DNA from: Phenylobacterium sp. J367
GTDB taxonomy: Bacteria; Pseudomonadota; Alphaproteobacteria; Caulobacterales; Caulobacteraceae
Direction of reading: 5' to 3'
DNA: 64,000 bases
Assembly (NCBI RefSeq): GCF_024699985.1
Contig: NZ_JAJONA010000002.1
Location: 80,488-144,487 of the forward strand
Shown in pieces: positions 19,126 to 28,244 of this stretch. The first letter of the stretch is position 1, and the number at the start of each line of letters is the position of its first letter. The position numbers were made by a program, and so were the translations under genes. Under the pieces are notes generated by a model. That model saw nothing but the letters and a program-made list of their open reading frames with translations. It ran no database searches and was not told the origin of the DNA.

Positions 19126-19449
19126 TCAGGGCGCGTCATCTGAAGCGACGATACCGCCCTCGCCTTCAAGGCGGACGATCTGCCGGACATCCTGGCGCGT
19201 GAACTTTAGCCTGACCCCGGCACCCAGGCCATCCCGCTCGTCGATCAGCAAAACGCCGTAGTAGTCGAGGCCACGCAGGAGGGCCGCCACGTCCTGCTCG
19301 GACTGGACACAGGCGCTGCCAGCCTCTTCGATCTCATCGAGGGTCTTAGAGAGCAAGCCTGCGGCTCCAGCGAAATCAGCCCGACTGACGCCAGCGAGGG
19401 CTCGTGCGGCAGCGACAAGGCGCCCGGGGATCCGTGTCGTGTTGCTCAT
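19126..19449 (-). CDS. XRE-type HTH transcriptional regulator
   Basis: A 107-residue protein. The HTH occupies residues 7-45 with LVAAARALAGVSRADFAGAA, the common alphaproteobacterial form of the lambda-repressor fold. The C-terminal part, YYGVLLIDERDGLGAGVRLK, is the typical short dimer tail of this group. The targets are unknown. It stands alone on the minus strand, convergent with the TauE gene. Confidence 0.7.
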   Translation of the reverse strand: MSNTTRIPGRLVAAARALAGVSRADFAGAAGLLSKTLDEIEEAGSACVQSEQDVAALLRGLDYYGVLLIDERDGLGAGVRLKFTRQDVRQIVRLEGEGGIVASDDAP

Positions 19450-19679
19450 GCGAAACGCTCCAGCTGATAACGAGCCCCTAGCCGGCGATCGTTCGAAGGT
19501 TGTGCCGGGACACCGTCTTGCCCGGGCGCGCGAAGGTCAAGTGTGAAAGGCCTCGCCCTACTCGCCAGCCGCTGGCCGGTGCTGATTGGGCCGCGGTCGC
19601 GCTCGTGATCGGGTGCCTGCTTCATCCGGGCAGCAAGCGCTTCTTTTCTTGGGGTGGGCGACGTGCTCCTGGTCTTCGC

Positions 19680-20684
19680 CTAGGGGCGCGGTGTGTCTTG
19701 GGGCGTCAACACCCGGACGGCGCGGGGGCGGATCGTGAAGATCACCGGCGTCTGAGTCACGATCTCCCCGTCCAGACTTACGGGATGGACGCGCCGGGTG
19801 TGTACTTCGAACCGGGTGCAGGCGCCCACGCGCACCTGCGCGGCGAGCCCCTGCCGGCCGTGGCGGATCTTCGGCGCTATCAACAGGAGGCGAAGGAGGT
19901 CCGAGGCTTCCAGGCTGTAGAGATCGAGCTGCCCGTCGTCGATCTGCGCCCTCGCCTCCACAGGCGTCCCGCCGCCATAGTAACGCCCGTTGCCAACGGA
20001 AATCTGAAATGTCTTCACTTCGACGTTCCACCCGGCGCCGCGAATGCGCGCTGTGAAGGGCCGAACCTTCGTGAGGGCTTGCAGCGCGGCTAGGCCGTAC
20101 GCCGCAGGCCCCAGCAACTTCTTCACCTTCGGGTGGACCAACTGCGTCACCAGCGCCGCCAAGCCGATACTGGCGACGTTGAAGAAGGCGTGGCCGTTGG
20201 CGATCCCGACATCGATCTCCCTGATCTGACCGGATTTCAGCAGATCAACTGCGCGGGCCAGATCTGTGGGTATTCCGAGGGTGCGGGCCAGGTCATTCGC
20301 CGACCCGGTCGGCAAGATGAGAAGCGGCAGACCCGTGTCGATCAGCGGCTGAGCGACCGCGTTCAGCGTGCCGTCGCCGCCCGCCACCGCGACAGCGTCC
20401 ACGAGATGCCGGCGTGTGTGAATGCGCTGACCGAGCGTCCAGTCACGATCCAGGGGCACGGTTTCGAACGAGTAGCCGCCCTCTTTCAGGGCGGCCTTCG
20501 CCGCCCCCAGGCCCTCGCGCCCGCGCCTCGACTGCTGGTTGGCGATCAGGAGCACGTGGCGCCTCGGCCGTCGCGTGGTGACACCGCCTAAAGCGCAATC
20601 CTCCACGGCGGCGGTTAAGCGCCCGGGAAACCGATCCCGGGGCGGCGCCTGACGGCAGGCCCACTGGCGGGAGAACGGCGACAT
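19680..20684 (-). CDS. YegS/diacylglycerol-kinase-family lipid kinase
   Basis: A protein of about 334 residues in the DAGK catalytic family. Landmarks are HVLLIANQQSRRGREGL, the glycine-rich nucleotide motif DAVAVAGGDGTLNAVAQPLI, PTGSANDLARTLGIP, and the late EIVTQTPVIF region. The ATG at 20684 overlaps the Bax-inhibitor-1 stop as TGATG, giving a 40-residue N-terminal extension. An internal GTG start near 20606 is also possible. It probably phosphorylates a membrane lipid. Confidence 0.82.
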   Translation of the reverse strand: MSPFSRQWACRQAPPRDRFPGRLTAAVEDCALGGVTTRRPRRHVLLIANQQSRRGREGLGAAKAALKEGGYSFETVPLDRDWTLGQRIHTRRHLVDAVAVAGGDGTLNAVAQPLIDTGLPLLILPTGSANDLARTLGIPTDLARAVDLLKSGQIREIDVGIANGHAFFNVASIGLAALVTQLVHPKVKKLLGPAAYGLAALQALTKVRPFTARIRGAGWNVEVKTFQISVGNGRYYGGGTPVEARAQIDDGQLDLYSLEASDLLRLLLIAPKIRHGRQGLAAQVRVGACTRFEVHTRRVHPVSLDGEIVTQTPVIFTIRPRAVRVLTPQDTPRP

Positions 20685-21433
20685 CAGCGCCGCTGCCCAA
20701 AGAGCGCCAGGAGAAACTGGAACATGTTGATGAAGTTCAGATACAGGCTGAGCGCGCCGTAATTGGTCGTCACCGAGCGGGCGGCCTCGTCGCCGCCGAG
20801 TTCGTAGTACGCGAGCTTGAGGCGCTGTGTGTCGTAAGCGGTGAGGCCGGCAAAGATCAGAACCCCCAGCGCACTGACGGCGAAACCGACCGCCGACGAC
20901 TGCAGGAATAGATTGACCAAGCTGGCGATGATCAAGCCGATCACGCCCATGATCAGGAAGCTCCCGAAACCAGTCAGGTCCTTTTTGGTGGTGTAGCCGA
21001 CGAGGCTCAGGCCCCCGAAAGCGGCGGCGGTGACGAGGAAGGTCGTGACGAGACTCTGACCTGTGTAGGTGAGTGCGAGGACGCCCAACGAAAGGCCGAC
21101 AAGCGTGACGATCGTCCAATACAGCGCGCCGGCTCCCTTGGCGGCGGCCTTGCGCATGAAGAACGCCGCTCCCAGAAGGATGACGAGCGGCGCGAAGGCC
21201 ACGATCATCCCAAGCGGGGTGTAGCCGCGCACCGCGCCAGCCTCCATGACGAACAGCGCGTCACGCAGCGGCGGCCAGCTGCTGGCGGCCCAGGCGGCTG
21301 CGGCCGAGGCGAGCAAGCCAAGGCCGAGCTTGTTGTAGACCCCCAGCATGTAGCTGCGCAGGCCCGCGTCCACGGAAGCGTCGAGCGCCAGGGTCTTCGT
21401 CCTCGCCTGGCGGTCGGAAGGAAAGGTTTGCAT
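20684..21433 (-). CDS. Bax inhibitor-1/YccA-family membrane protein
   Basis: An intact 249-residue protein with seven membrane helices. Family landmarks are YNKLGLGLLASAAAAW, then LTYTGQSLVTTFLVTAAAFG, then IFAGLTAYDTQRLKLAYYE (the conserved pore aspartate is in AYDTQ) and a C-terminal LYLNFINMFQFLLALFG. The family includes proton-sensitive calcium leak channels such as BsYetJ. A perfect inverted repeat lies 36 bases upstream of the start. Genes of this family in Alphaproteobacteria can carry a ybhL leader RNA. Confidence 0.92.
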   Translation of the reverse strand: MQTFPSDRQARTKTLALDASVDAGLRSYMLGVYNKLGLGLLASAAAAWAASSWPPLRDALFVMEAGAVRGYTPLGMIVAFAPLVILLGAAFFMRKAAAKGAGALYWTIVTLVGLSLGVLALTYTGQSLVTTFLVTAAAFGGLSLVGYTTKKDLTGFGSFLIMGVIGLIIASLVNLFLQSSAVGFAVSALGVLIFAGLTAYDTQRLKLAYYELGGDEAARSVTTNYGALSLYLNFINMFQFLLALFGQRR

Positions 21434-21469
21434 GATCTATGTCTCGATTGGCGTTGAGTTGTTGAGGGT

Positions 21470-21492
21470 TGGCCCCGGCGCAGCGCCGGGGC
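21470..21492 (-). promoter_or_regulatory. Perfect GC inverted repeat between the coiled-coil and Bax-inhibitor genes
   Basis: Eleven-base arms, GGCCCCGGCGC and GCGCCGGGGCC, flank a single A. The repeat directly follows the stop of the gene at 21493 and precedes the Bax-inhibitor start. There is no U tract on either side. It may be an attenuator, a leader-RNA stem or a factor-dependent stop. Confidence 0.55.
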
Positions 21493-21690
21493 CTATCGCC
21501 ACTTGGCGGCATAGGCTTCGATTTCGAGCGCCACGAGCTTATCGGTAAGCTGCGATTTGCGTTCCTGAAGCCGTTGCAGCCTCTCGGTGCGACCCCTGCG
21601 GCGTTCCTCCGCGATCGCGCCTCGCAGCTTGTTGATCTCGGCCCTCACACGGTTGGCGAGGTTCAGATGTCTCAAGGCAGTCCTCCTCAT
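21493..21690 (-). CDS. Small basic coiled-coil protein
   Basis: A 65-residue all-helical protein (RRTALRHLNLANRVRAEINK then RTERLQRLQERKSQLTDKLV). It resembles a DUF465/YdcH-like helical hairpin in length and heptad pattern but is much more basic. The ATG at 21690 was chosen because it lies 38 bases after leader element D. A GTG at 21720 would leave only eight bases. The function is unknown. Confidence 0.5.
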   Translation of the reverse strand: MRRTALRHLNLANRVRAEINKLRGAIAEERRRGRTERLQRLQERKSQLTDKLVALEIEAYAAKWR

Positions 21691-21728
21691 GAAGAGGCTA
21701 TCGCCCCGTGGCGCCAGCACTCCCGATG

Positions 21729-21776
21729 GGGACCGACATCACGATCGACCATCGATCGTCAGAGGGGCCCGGTCCC
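21729..21776 (-). promoter_or_regulatory. Structured leader element, copy D of five
   Basis: On the minus strand, a perfect seven-pair outer stem (GGGACCG/CGGTCCC) encloses the conserved CCGGGCCCCTCTG. An eight-pair hairpin follows, ACGATCGA/TCGATCGT with loop TGG, and then the conserved GATGTCGG. This copy has the best-paired outer stem of the five. It lies 38 bases upstream of the coiled-coil gene, in the same orientation. Confidence 0.72.
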
Positions 21777-22055
21777 GCTCTCTTGATATCGGCGCGCCGA
21801 AGCTCCGGGCAAGACACCGCAAGATGAAATCTGCTGAGAAGGCTGATTGCTTTCGCAAATGACAAAGCGATTTCAGAATTTGCCTTCGCTTGGGCGAAAC
21901 AAACTTGTCGATGAGCATTCCAAATCTTGCACATGCGCACTTCTGAGCGGCGACGGTGAGAGCTCTCCCCATATCAGGTGAAGCTTGCCGCGGCCCGGGA
22001 ACGACGGGCGCGCCTGTGGAGACAGGCGACTGCGGCCCACACCAAGGAGGACGCG

Positions 22056-22904
22056 ATGCCGTTCAAGGACATCTTACTCTACATCGACAGCTATCCAGAG
22101 CCTGTCACGCCGGAAGCGATTGATCAGGCCGTGCGTTTCGCCGGGGCGGTGGGCGGCGACCTGAGTGCGTTGGCCGTTCAGGTCGATCTTCGGGCCCCCA
22201 GCAGCTGGCTCGCCGATCACATGATTGGGCTCAGCGGGATGTGCGCCGAGCAGGAGAAGAAGAGCCTGGGCTATTGCGAAGACCGTGTGAGGCACTTCTC
22301 GGAAGCGCTGGCGAAGCAGAAGCGCAAAGGACAGGCTCAGATCATCAAGGCCGACATGTATCGTGTCGGCGAACATCTCGCCTATCACGCCCGCACCCGG
22401 GATCTGTGCCTGGTGCCGATCATGGAGCGGCTCGGAGACGAACGCTCTGTGGCCGAGTCCGTGATCTTCGGCTCTGGCCGTCCTGTGGTGGTTTACCGGC
22501 CAGGCGCGGCGAACCTCATGGGCCGGGGACTGAGCACCATCGTCATCGCCTGGGATGGCAGCCGCGCCGCCGCGCGCGCCATGGCGGACGCCCTGCCGCT
22601 CCTACCCAAGGCCCGTGTGGTGCGCCTGGTGACCATCCTCAACGACAAGCCGGACGCCCGCGTCGGCATGAACGAGGACGCCCTGCGACACCTGAAGGCC
22701 CATGGCGTCGAGGCGCTCGCGGACGAAATCCCGAGCGATGGCCGCAAAGCCGGCGAAGCGATCGCCGAGTACGCGATCCGTCACAAGTCCGACCTGCTCG
22801 TCATGGGGGCTTATGGTCGATCGAGACTTCGGGAGTTCGTCTTGGGCGGAGCAACCGAGTACATGTTGAGCGATCTCAGGGTCCCGCTCTTCCTGTCTCG
22901 TTAA
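22056..22904 (+). CDS. Two-domain universal stress protein
   Basis: An intact protein of 282 residues. The start at 22056 has CCAAGGAGGA upstream. Domain 1 (residues 1-150) begins FKDILLYIDSYPEPVTPEAI and ends ESVIFGSGRPVVVYRPG. Domain 2 begins TIVIAWDGSRAAARAMADAL and ends with the nucleotide-binding signature MGAYGRSRLREFVLGGATEY. It is the best-preserved usp gene here and a close relative of the one at 28245. Domain 1 lacks the classical G-2x-G loop, as is common in tandem Usps. Confidence 0.92.
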   Translation: MPFKDILLYIDSYPEPVTPEAIDQAVRFAGAVGGDLSALAVQVDLRAPSSWLADHMIGLSGMCAEQEKKSLGYCEDRVRHFSEALAKQKRKGQAQIIKADMYRVGEHLAYHARTRDLCLVPIMERLGDERSVAESVIFGSGRPVVVYRPGAANLMGRGLSTIVIAWDGSRAAARAMADALPLLPKARVVRLVTILNDKPDARVGMNEDALRHLKAHGVEALADEIPSDGRKAGEAIAEYAIRHKSDLLVMGAYGRSRLREFVLGGATEYMLSDLRVPLFLSR

Positions 22905-22929
22905 TCCAAGGGCCTGGCCTGCTGGCATC

Positions 22930-23539
22930 TCAGGACGGGGGGGACCTGCACGGCGGGCGCTTGAGCGCTGAGTCCGGTTCAACTGAACAAGACATGGCGG
23001 AATGGATGCGGGCGTACTCCTTGTGGCAACCCAAGGAAGCCGCGAGCATACCTTGCACACCGTAGCGATCGTGCATCTCCCGAAGGTAGGCCGTGCCCGC
23101 GAGCACGTTGTCCCGCACGTCAAACGGGTCGGCTCCAAGCCCGTAGCGCGCGCGCAGCTCGGCGTAGGTGCCGGGCATCACCTGCATCAGGCCGATCGTG
23201 TCGGCACGAGATACGGTCGCGCCTGAAAGCGCCTCCACGCGCTTCAGGAGCGGGACACCACGCGGCAGGTAGCCACCATCGCCGAGGAACGCGGCCAGCG
23301 GTTCGGGCGGTTCAACCAGCACCGTCACTCCGGGCCGAACGCGATCATCGTCCAGCACGGCGTAGGGCCCGATCGACATGCTCGCCGAGGCGTTCCAGGC
23401 GAGCCGCGTGGGCAGCTCGATGGCGGTCGTGAGGGCGAGCAAGCCGCATGCGGCGGCGCCTGTTAAGAGCGCCGCCAGGCGAACGGCTTACGGGTCGGAA
23501 GGGTCGGGACATGCATCGACACTCCTGCGCAGGAGCCAT
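22930..23539 (-). pseudogene. Lytic transglycosylase (SLT) remnant
   Basis: A soluble lytic transglycosylase with a likely signal peptide (LLTGAAACGLLALTTAIELP). The catalytic-domain start RVEALSGATVSRADTIGLMQ contains a plausible catalytic glutamate, followed by VMPGTYAELRARYGLG and AYLREMHDRYG. The C-terminal AAYNAG motif is missing; the frame instead runs MLAASLGCHKEYARIH. The N-terminus also loses frame. Such enzymes often accompany conjugation genes, which fits the adjacent trbL and repA fragments. Confidence 0.6.
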
Positions 23540-23599
23540 GTTCCACGACTGAGCCGAGCGATGCGGCGGCTTCGGCGCGGATCATACTTCAACCGCGAG

Positions 23600-23960
23600 C
23601 AGGTTGCGCCTGCTGCCCGGCTCGCGGGAGCACTGACGTGCAAGGCACAGGCCGATCGACCGGTTCCTCGAGGTCTTCACCCGTTACATCGACAGCGGGT
23701 TCGGGCTGGTCCAGGGCGAGGTCGCCTGGCTCGCCTCGCCTGGCCGGCGGCGCGGCCGTTGGCGCAGGGCGCGGAGCCGCTTCGATTGCCGGTGGCGCCT
23801 CGCGCGCCGGACCCACCGCAGGTGCGGCCGGAACCGGTGGCATGCCTCGCCCTGGAGGCGGATCTCCCGGCGGCTCTCCACCAGTCGGCGGCTCGGCTGT
23901 GCCTTCGCCGCTGCGTCAAATCTCCGTCCCGGGAGTCGGCCCCTCATCGCCACTCCGGTC
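23600..23960 (+). pseudogene. Truncated trbL remnant
   Basis: At 23652-23735 the sequence encodes RFLEVFTRYIDSGFGLVQGE and then VAWLAS, the N-terminus typical of TrbL. Instead of the membrane segments it passes directly into a Gly/Ala/Pro-rich tail (ASIAGGASRAGPTAGAAGTG) like a TrbL C-terminus. The middle of the gene is deleted. This is a different trbL lineage from the intact cluster at 50.7 kb. Confidence 0.55.
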
Positions 23961-24029
23961 CTCCTCGACTGAAGCGGCCGGGGAGAAAGGTGGAACCCCG
24001 GCTCAGGCCAAACGACGCGGCGGCTGCCG

Positions 24030-24319
24030 GGTCCAGCGACAAGCCTACAGACCAGAGCGCGCCGGGCTGGCCTATCCGTTCTTCTCCCTGGCGAAGTCGA
24101 GGCGTCGCGCCGATTGACTTCCACGCCGGCGACGTCGCCATCCGCGTCGAGGCCGTGCCCCAGCACGGCATGGCGACCATCTGGGACGCCGACGTGCTCA
24201 TCTGGGCGGCCTCGCAGATCGTCGAGGCGCGTGATCGCGGCGCCAAGCCGTGTCGCGGCTTCCAGCGCGCGACGCGAACAAGACGAAAAGTCGGTGTGGC
24301 GACGATTAGCGAGCGATAG
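24030..24319 (+). pseudogene. Truncated plasmid replication initiator (RepA/RPA-type) remnant
   Basis: LAYPFFSLAKSRR, then in the next frame APIDFHAGDVAIRVEAVPQH and MATIWDADVLIWAASQIVEA, match the N-terminal domain of replication initiator protein A of alphaproteobacterial plasmids and integrative elements. Homology stops near 24255. One frame break lies near 24105. The 3' end runs into the usp fragment on the opposite strand. Confidence 0.65.
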
Positions 24320-24480
24320 GGATGTCGCGGCTTGCGTGTCGCGATGAGGACCGCAACGCTTGCTTGCCGGACCAAGTCGACCGTGGTCCCAAGTGTGTAA
24401 TCTTTCGGACTGTCGAAGCTGGCGATGCCCGTGGCGATCAGGGCGCACCCGCGCTCGGCGGCAACGTTCTATGGTGTCCG
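24295..24480 (-). pseudogene. Truncated two-domain universal stress protein remnant
   Basis: The minus strand reads AERGCALIATGIASFDSPKD, then YTLGTTVDLVRQASVAVLIA and RSLIVAT. This is the end of Usp domain 1 and the first strand of domain 2. It parallels IVTGIARDETFGRYLVGTTV in the gene at 7512. It is cut off at 24295 by the repA/trbL fragment. A frame break lies near 24460. Confidence 0.6.
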
Positions 24481-24483
24481 GAA

Positions 24484-24786
24484 CCGAACCGCTGACGATC
24501 AGAACCTGCGAGAAGCTGCGCCCTGCCTAACGCCCGGTCCGAGCGGGAGGTCAGGTCGGAGGCTGTAGTACCGAGCTCGAGATTGCTCTGTTCTTTCCCA
24601 TTTATCTGCCGCGGCGGCTCGAAGCGGTGCAGTTGTGTTCCTCAGGATCGCATGGCCGCTTGATCGCCCGCCCGGGCCGTCGAGTTCTTGCGCGGGGTCT
24701 ATGCTGGTGGCGTGACAGTAACAGGACAGCACTGGACCGGACGACTGGACTGTAGTGCACCACCCGCGCGAACGGCCTGCCACAAT
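24484..24786. other. Intergenic stretch, no supported gene
   Basis: The stretch lies between the usp remnant and the end of the carbonic anhydrase gene. No frame with family resemblance was found. It may hold further decayed parts of the usp gene upstream of 24480. Confidence 0.4.
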
Positions 24787-25462
24787 TCAGGCAGTCAAGA
24801 ACTCGACCTCGCCAGTCTCCATCGCGTACATCGCTCCGACGATCTTGATTTCTCCAGCCTGTTCCATCTCGGCCAGGATGACGCTTTCGGCACGCACCCG
24901 CTCGACGCCCAGCCTGACGTTCTGCTCGGCGACCCAGCGGACATAGTCGGTGTTTGCGCTGGTTCGGGCGCCTCCGAAGCCATCCGTTCTGAGCGTAGCT
25001 GGCCGGATCTTAGCCAGAAGCGCGGTGATGTGGCCCATCTGGACGCCATCAATGGCCCCCCATGACCGCACCGCAAAGCTCGTGACCCATGACGACCACG
25101 AGCTTGGCGCCCGCGACCTTGCAGGCGAACTCCATGCTGCCGAGGATGTCGACGTTGACGGTGTTGCCTGCCACTCGCGCCACGAACATGTCGCCTATGC
25201 CGCGGTCGAACACATCCTCCACCGGGATCCGCGGATCGAGACAGGACAGCACCACCGCCTTCGGATACTGACCGGCGACTGCGCGGCGGATCTGTTCGTT
25301 GTGGTTGCGGAGGGTCATCTCGCCACTCACAAAGCGATGGTTGCCCTCCGTGAGCAGGGCGATCACCCTGTCCGGCGTCAGGTTGGCTTGCTCTTCCTTG
25401 GTGAGGACCTCCTCGACAAGGCCCTGCTTTTCCACCTTCGCAATTTCGGATCCGGTCTGCAT
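24787..25462 (-). CDS. Beta-class carbonic anhydrase, one frameshift
   Basis: A cytoplasmic zinc enzyme of about 225 residues that interconverts CO2 and bicarbonate. The zinc and catalytic motifs are complete: VVLSCLDPRIPVEDVF (Cys and the Asp-Arg dyad) and VVMGHELCGAV (His-x-x-Cys). The C-terminal half, ANTDYVRWVAEQNVRLGVER, lies in the next frame after the C6 run 25056-25061. It is followed 15 bases upstream on the map by the end of a SulP transporter gene on the same strand, so the two are probably co-transcribed. Confidence 0.9.
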
Positions 25463-25477
25463 TGTTTTCTCCCTTGA

Positions 25478-27175
25478 TCAAGTCACCCTGACGGGGGCGA
25501 TGGTGTTTCCATCCTCGCGAGCCGGCGGCCCGTGGCGTTTCAGCCAGTCGCTTACGGACTCCATGTCGGCGAACAGCATGTCCTCGCTGATCAGGTCAGG
25601 GACAATCTTCAGGTCCCGCAGCATGGCGAGGGGCTGTTCCTGAACGCCTGTGAGGGGCCACCTGAGCGCCCTTCTGGCGCAGGTCGAAGGCGACCTGCTC
25701 CAGTGCGTAAAGCCCTGATTGGTCGACATAGGGAACCTCTTCCATGCGGATCACCAGCAGCGCGGCGTTCGCGTCGACCGTGCTCGCCATCTCCTGGAAC
25801 CGCGATGCGGAGCCGAAGAAGAGTGGTCCGTACATGTGCTTGATGTAGATTTGCCCTGCATGGGCGTCGAGTGCCTTCTCTTCGTCGGCCCAAGGCTGAT
25901 CGGTGAGTTCGCCGACATGGGAGTTCGCCTCGGTCAGGTCGCTCATCTTCTTCATGAACAGAATGCTGGCCAGGACCACGCCGATCGCGACGGCATGGAT
26001 GAGGTTTCCGAACACGGTCATACCCATGACGATGAGCAGCACGGCGGCGTCGGCACGGGGTATCCGGACGAGATGCCGGAAGCCCTTGTAGTCTATGATG
26101 GCGAGGCCAACGGGAATCAGGAGCCCGGAAAGAACGCTTAGGGGTATGTAGCCGACGAACCGGCCGAGCCCGAGGAGCACGGCCAGCAGGAACAGGCCAT
26201 GCACAACGCCGGACAGCCGCGTCGTCCCGCCCGCGTTGATGTTGACCACCGTTCCCTTCGTGGCACCGGCGCCTGGGATGCCGCCGAAGATCGCCGCGAC
26301 GCTGTTCCCGATGCCTTGTCCGATCAGTTCGCGCCGGCTGTCATGCTTGGTCTTGGTGATGTTATCGGCGATCACTGAGGTCAGCAGGGGTCGATTGAAC
26401 CGAGCAGTGCCAGGGTGACGCCGAACCCGATGATGAGCGGATAGTGCTCAGGCGACACCGAGAACATCTGGTCCAGCTGCAGCCCGGGAACGGCGCTGGG
26501 GATTGCACCCACATTGGGCACGTCTAGGTCCGCGAAAACAGCGACCAACGTGCCCACCAGGAGGGCTACGAGCACGTTTGGCACCGCTTTGGTCACACGC
26601 GGGAACAGATAGTACACCGCTACGGTGATCGCCCCCAGCATCACCGCGCTCCAGTTCACGGCGGCGATCGGTTCGGCAATGCGCGTGAAGACCTCCAGCG
26701 GCGATTTTGGCGACGCGGAGCCAAGGAACGGCCAGATCTGGAGCACGATGATGATCAGCCCGACACCGCTCATGAACCCTGACACGACGGGATAGGGGAA
26801 GAACTTGACGTACCTGCCGACGCCAACAAGTCCGAGCAGGATTTGCAGGACGCCGCCGCAAAGGAAAGCGAGCAGAGCGATCCCCAGTCCCGCCTCCACG
26901 CTGCCGGTCGTCGCGACAGCCGTCGCCACCACGGAGGCTGAGACGACGGTCATGGGTCCGGTCGGACCCGACGCTTGCGTACGGGTGCCGCCGAGTGCCG
27001 CCGCAGGGATTCCGAGCGCGATGGCGCCGTACAAGCCTGCGGCTGCGCCGAGCCCCGATTGCACACCGAATGCCAGCGCGAGCGGCAAAGCGATGACGCC
27101 GGCCACTAGCCCGCCGGACAGATCGCCCTTGAAATAGGCAAGCTTATAGCCTCCGGGCAGAGTGCGTCCCGGCAT
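25478..27175 (-). CDS. SulP-family anion (bicarbonate/sulfate) transporter with STAS domain, frameshifted
   Basis: A membrane protein of about 565 residues. The N-terminal transport domain reads GDLSGGLVAGVIALPLALAF and then RTQASGPTGPMTVVSASVVA. The second part, QGIGNSVAAIFGGIPGAGAT, follows a frame break near 26380. The C-terminal STAS domain is VIRMEEVPYVDQSGLYALEQ, with a further break near 25665 before the last 60 residues. Its position before a beta-carbonic anhydrase suggests bicarbonate uptake of the BicA type; sulfate is the alternative. Confidence 0.88.
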
Positions 27176-27645
27176 GTTGGGGGGAGGCGATCATAGCTTC
27201 CTCGTTGAGCTTGCCGCCCGAAGGTCCGGTGCAGGCCGTCGACCCTGGTTGGTGCGCGATCAGGGTACGGTCACCCTAATTCCTTACGCTCGGGCACACC
27301 GCATGCGTATCAGGATGGCCTTGACGAACCGCAGCGTGCTTTCCTTATGCGGGACATGGCGAGCAAAAACAATCCTTGGTCGCCAGTCGCTCCTTCTTGA
27401 GCCGAGACAGGCGCGTCTGATCGGGAAGCTTGCGGCTACCCTCTCTGCGGATTTCGCGATTTGATAGGCGGCGAGCAGCGATTAGCCGCTCAAAAAGACT
27501 GTTCATAAAGGATCGAAGCTCGCGAGCGCAAGTCGAAAGCGCCGGCGTGCGAGTTCGACGCGGTCCGACACAGAAAGAGCTCTGAAGCTCTAACTAGAGG
27601 TGCCCGGTCCGCGGGGATCAATTTGCTGCCGCGGCAGCGTTCGGG
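27176..27645. other. Intergenic stretch, no supported gene
   Basis: The stretch lies between the SulP start and the end of the DUF2490 remnant. Short frames only. It presumably contains the SulP promoter; no clear hexamers or repeats stood out. Confidence 0.45.
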
Positions 27646-28089
27646 CTAATCGAAAGCCTGCCTTTCTTGCGACAGCCACAGCCTATCGAAGAAGTTGTGG
27701 TGGATCTGGGCGCAGCCCTCTGGTCAGTCGAGCGGTTTGCCAATGAACGGGCGCGCGCGTAGCTGTTGCCACGGGCGATGCTCCGTTGTGGAAGCGCCGT
27801 CGGGCGTGAGTGAGGCGTGGGACCGCATAGCCTGCGTAGGCTGAAAAAGCAGGGATCCGACTCCCATCCAATGCCCACCCGAAGGTTTCTCTGGGTCACA
27901 CGGCTGATGCCGGTACCGGCGCGGAGCTGTCCTTCGACCCACAGCGCCAGCTCCCCTTTCACCGGCCCCGTCGCGCTTACCGCCGTCCAGAGTTGCACGT
28001 CGTCGTTGGCATGCGCGGGGCCGCCAAGAGCGCGACTGAGGCAGAAGTAATAGGCGCCCAGGAGCTGCAGTCAAGACTGCAAAGCGCAT
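27646..28089 (-). pseudogene. DUF2490-like outer-membrane-type protein, heavily frameshifted
   Basis: The pieces appear in three frames. NDDVQLWTAVSATGPVKGEL leads into LWVEGQLRAGTGISRVTQRN, then SAYAGYAVPRLT, then TPDGASTTEHRPWQQLRARP, and finally FFDRLWLSQERQAFD before a stop at 27646. Together they follow the DUF2490 pattern of a small exported beta-rich protein, after a signal-like MRFAVLTAAPGRLLLL. At least three frame changes in 440 bases make real decay possible. Confidence 0.5.
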
Positions 28090-28244
28090 GATCTATAAAG
28101 CTCATTGTATTTCATTCATCTATCTATCTTGAATCGCATTGCGGATTTCCACTGCCGAGCCACCTTGAAGCAAGGCGAGCCATCCATGGCTCTAGCCTTC
28201 ATACGGGGCGCTGAGAGGCCCCACATTGGAAGGAGCATTGCACC

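Noticed and set aside
23378..24319. A single 313-codon plus-strand gene
   Set aside because: Only its last third resembles a protein (the RepA N-terminus). The first part is antisense to the transglycosylase and the middle is the wrong frame of the trbL tail.
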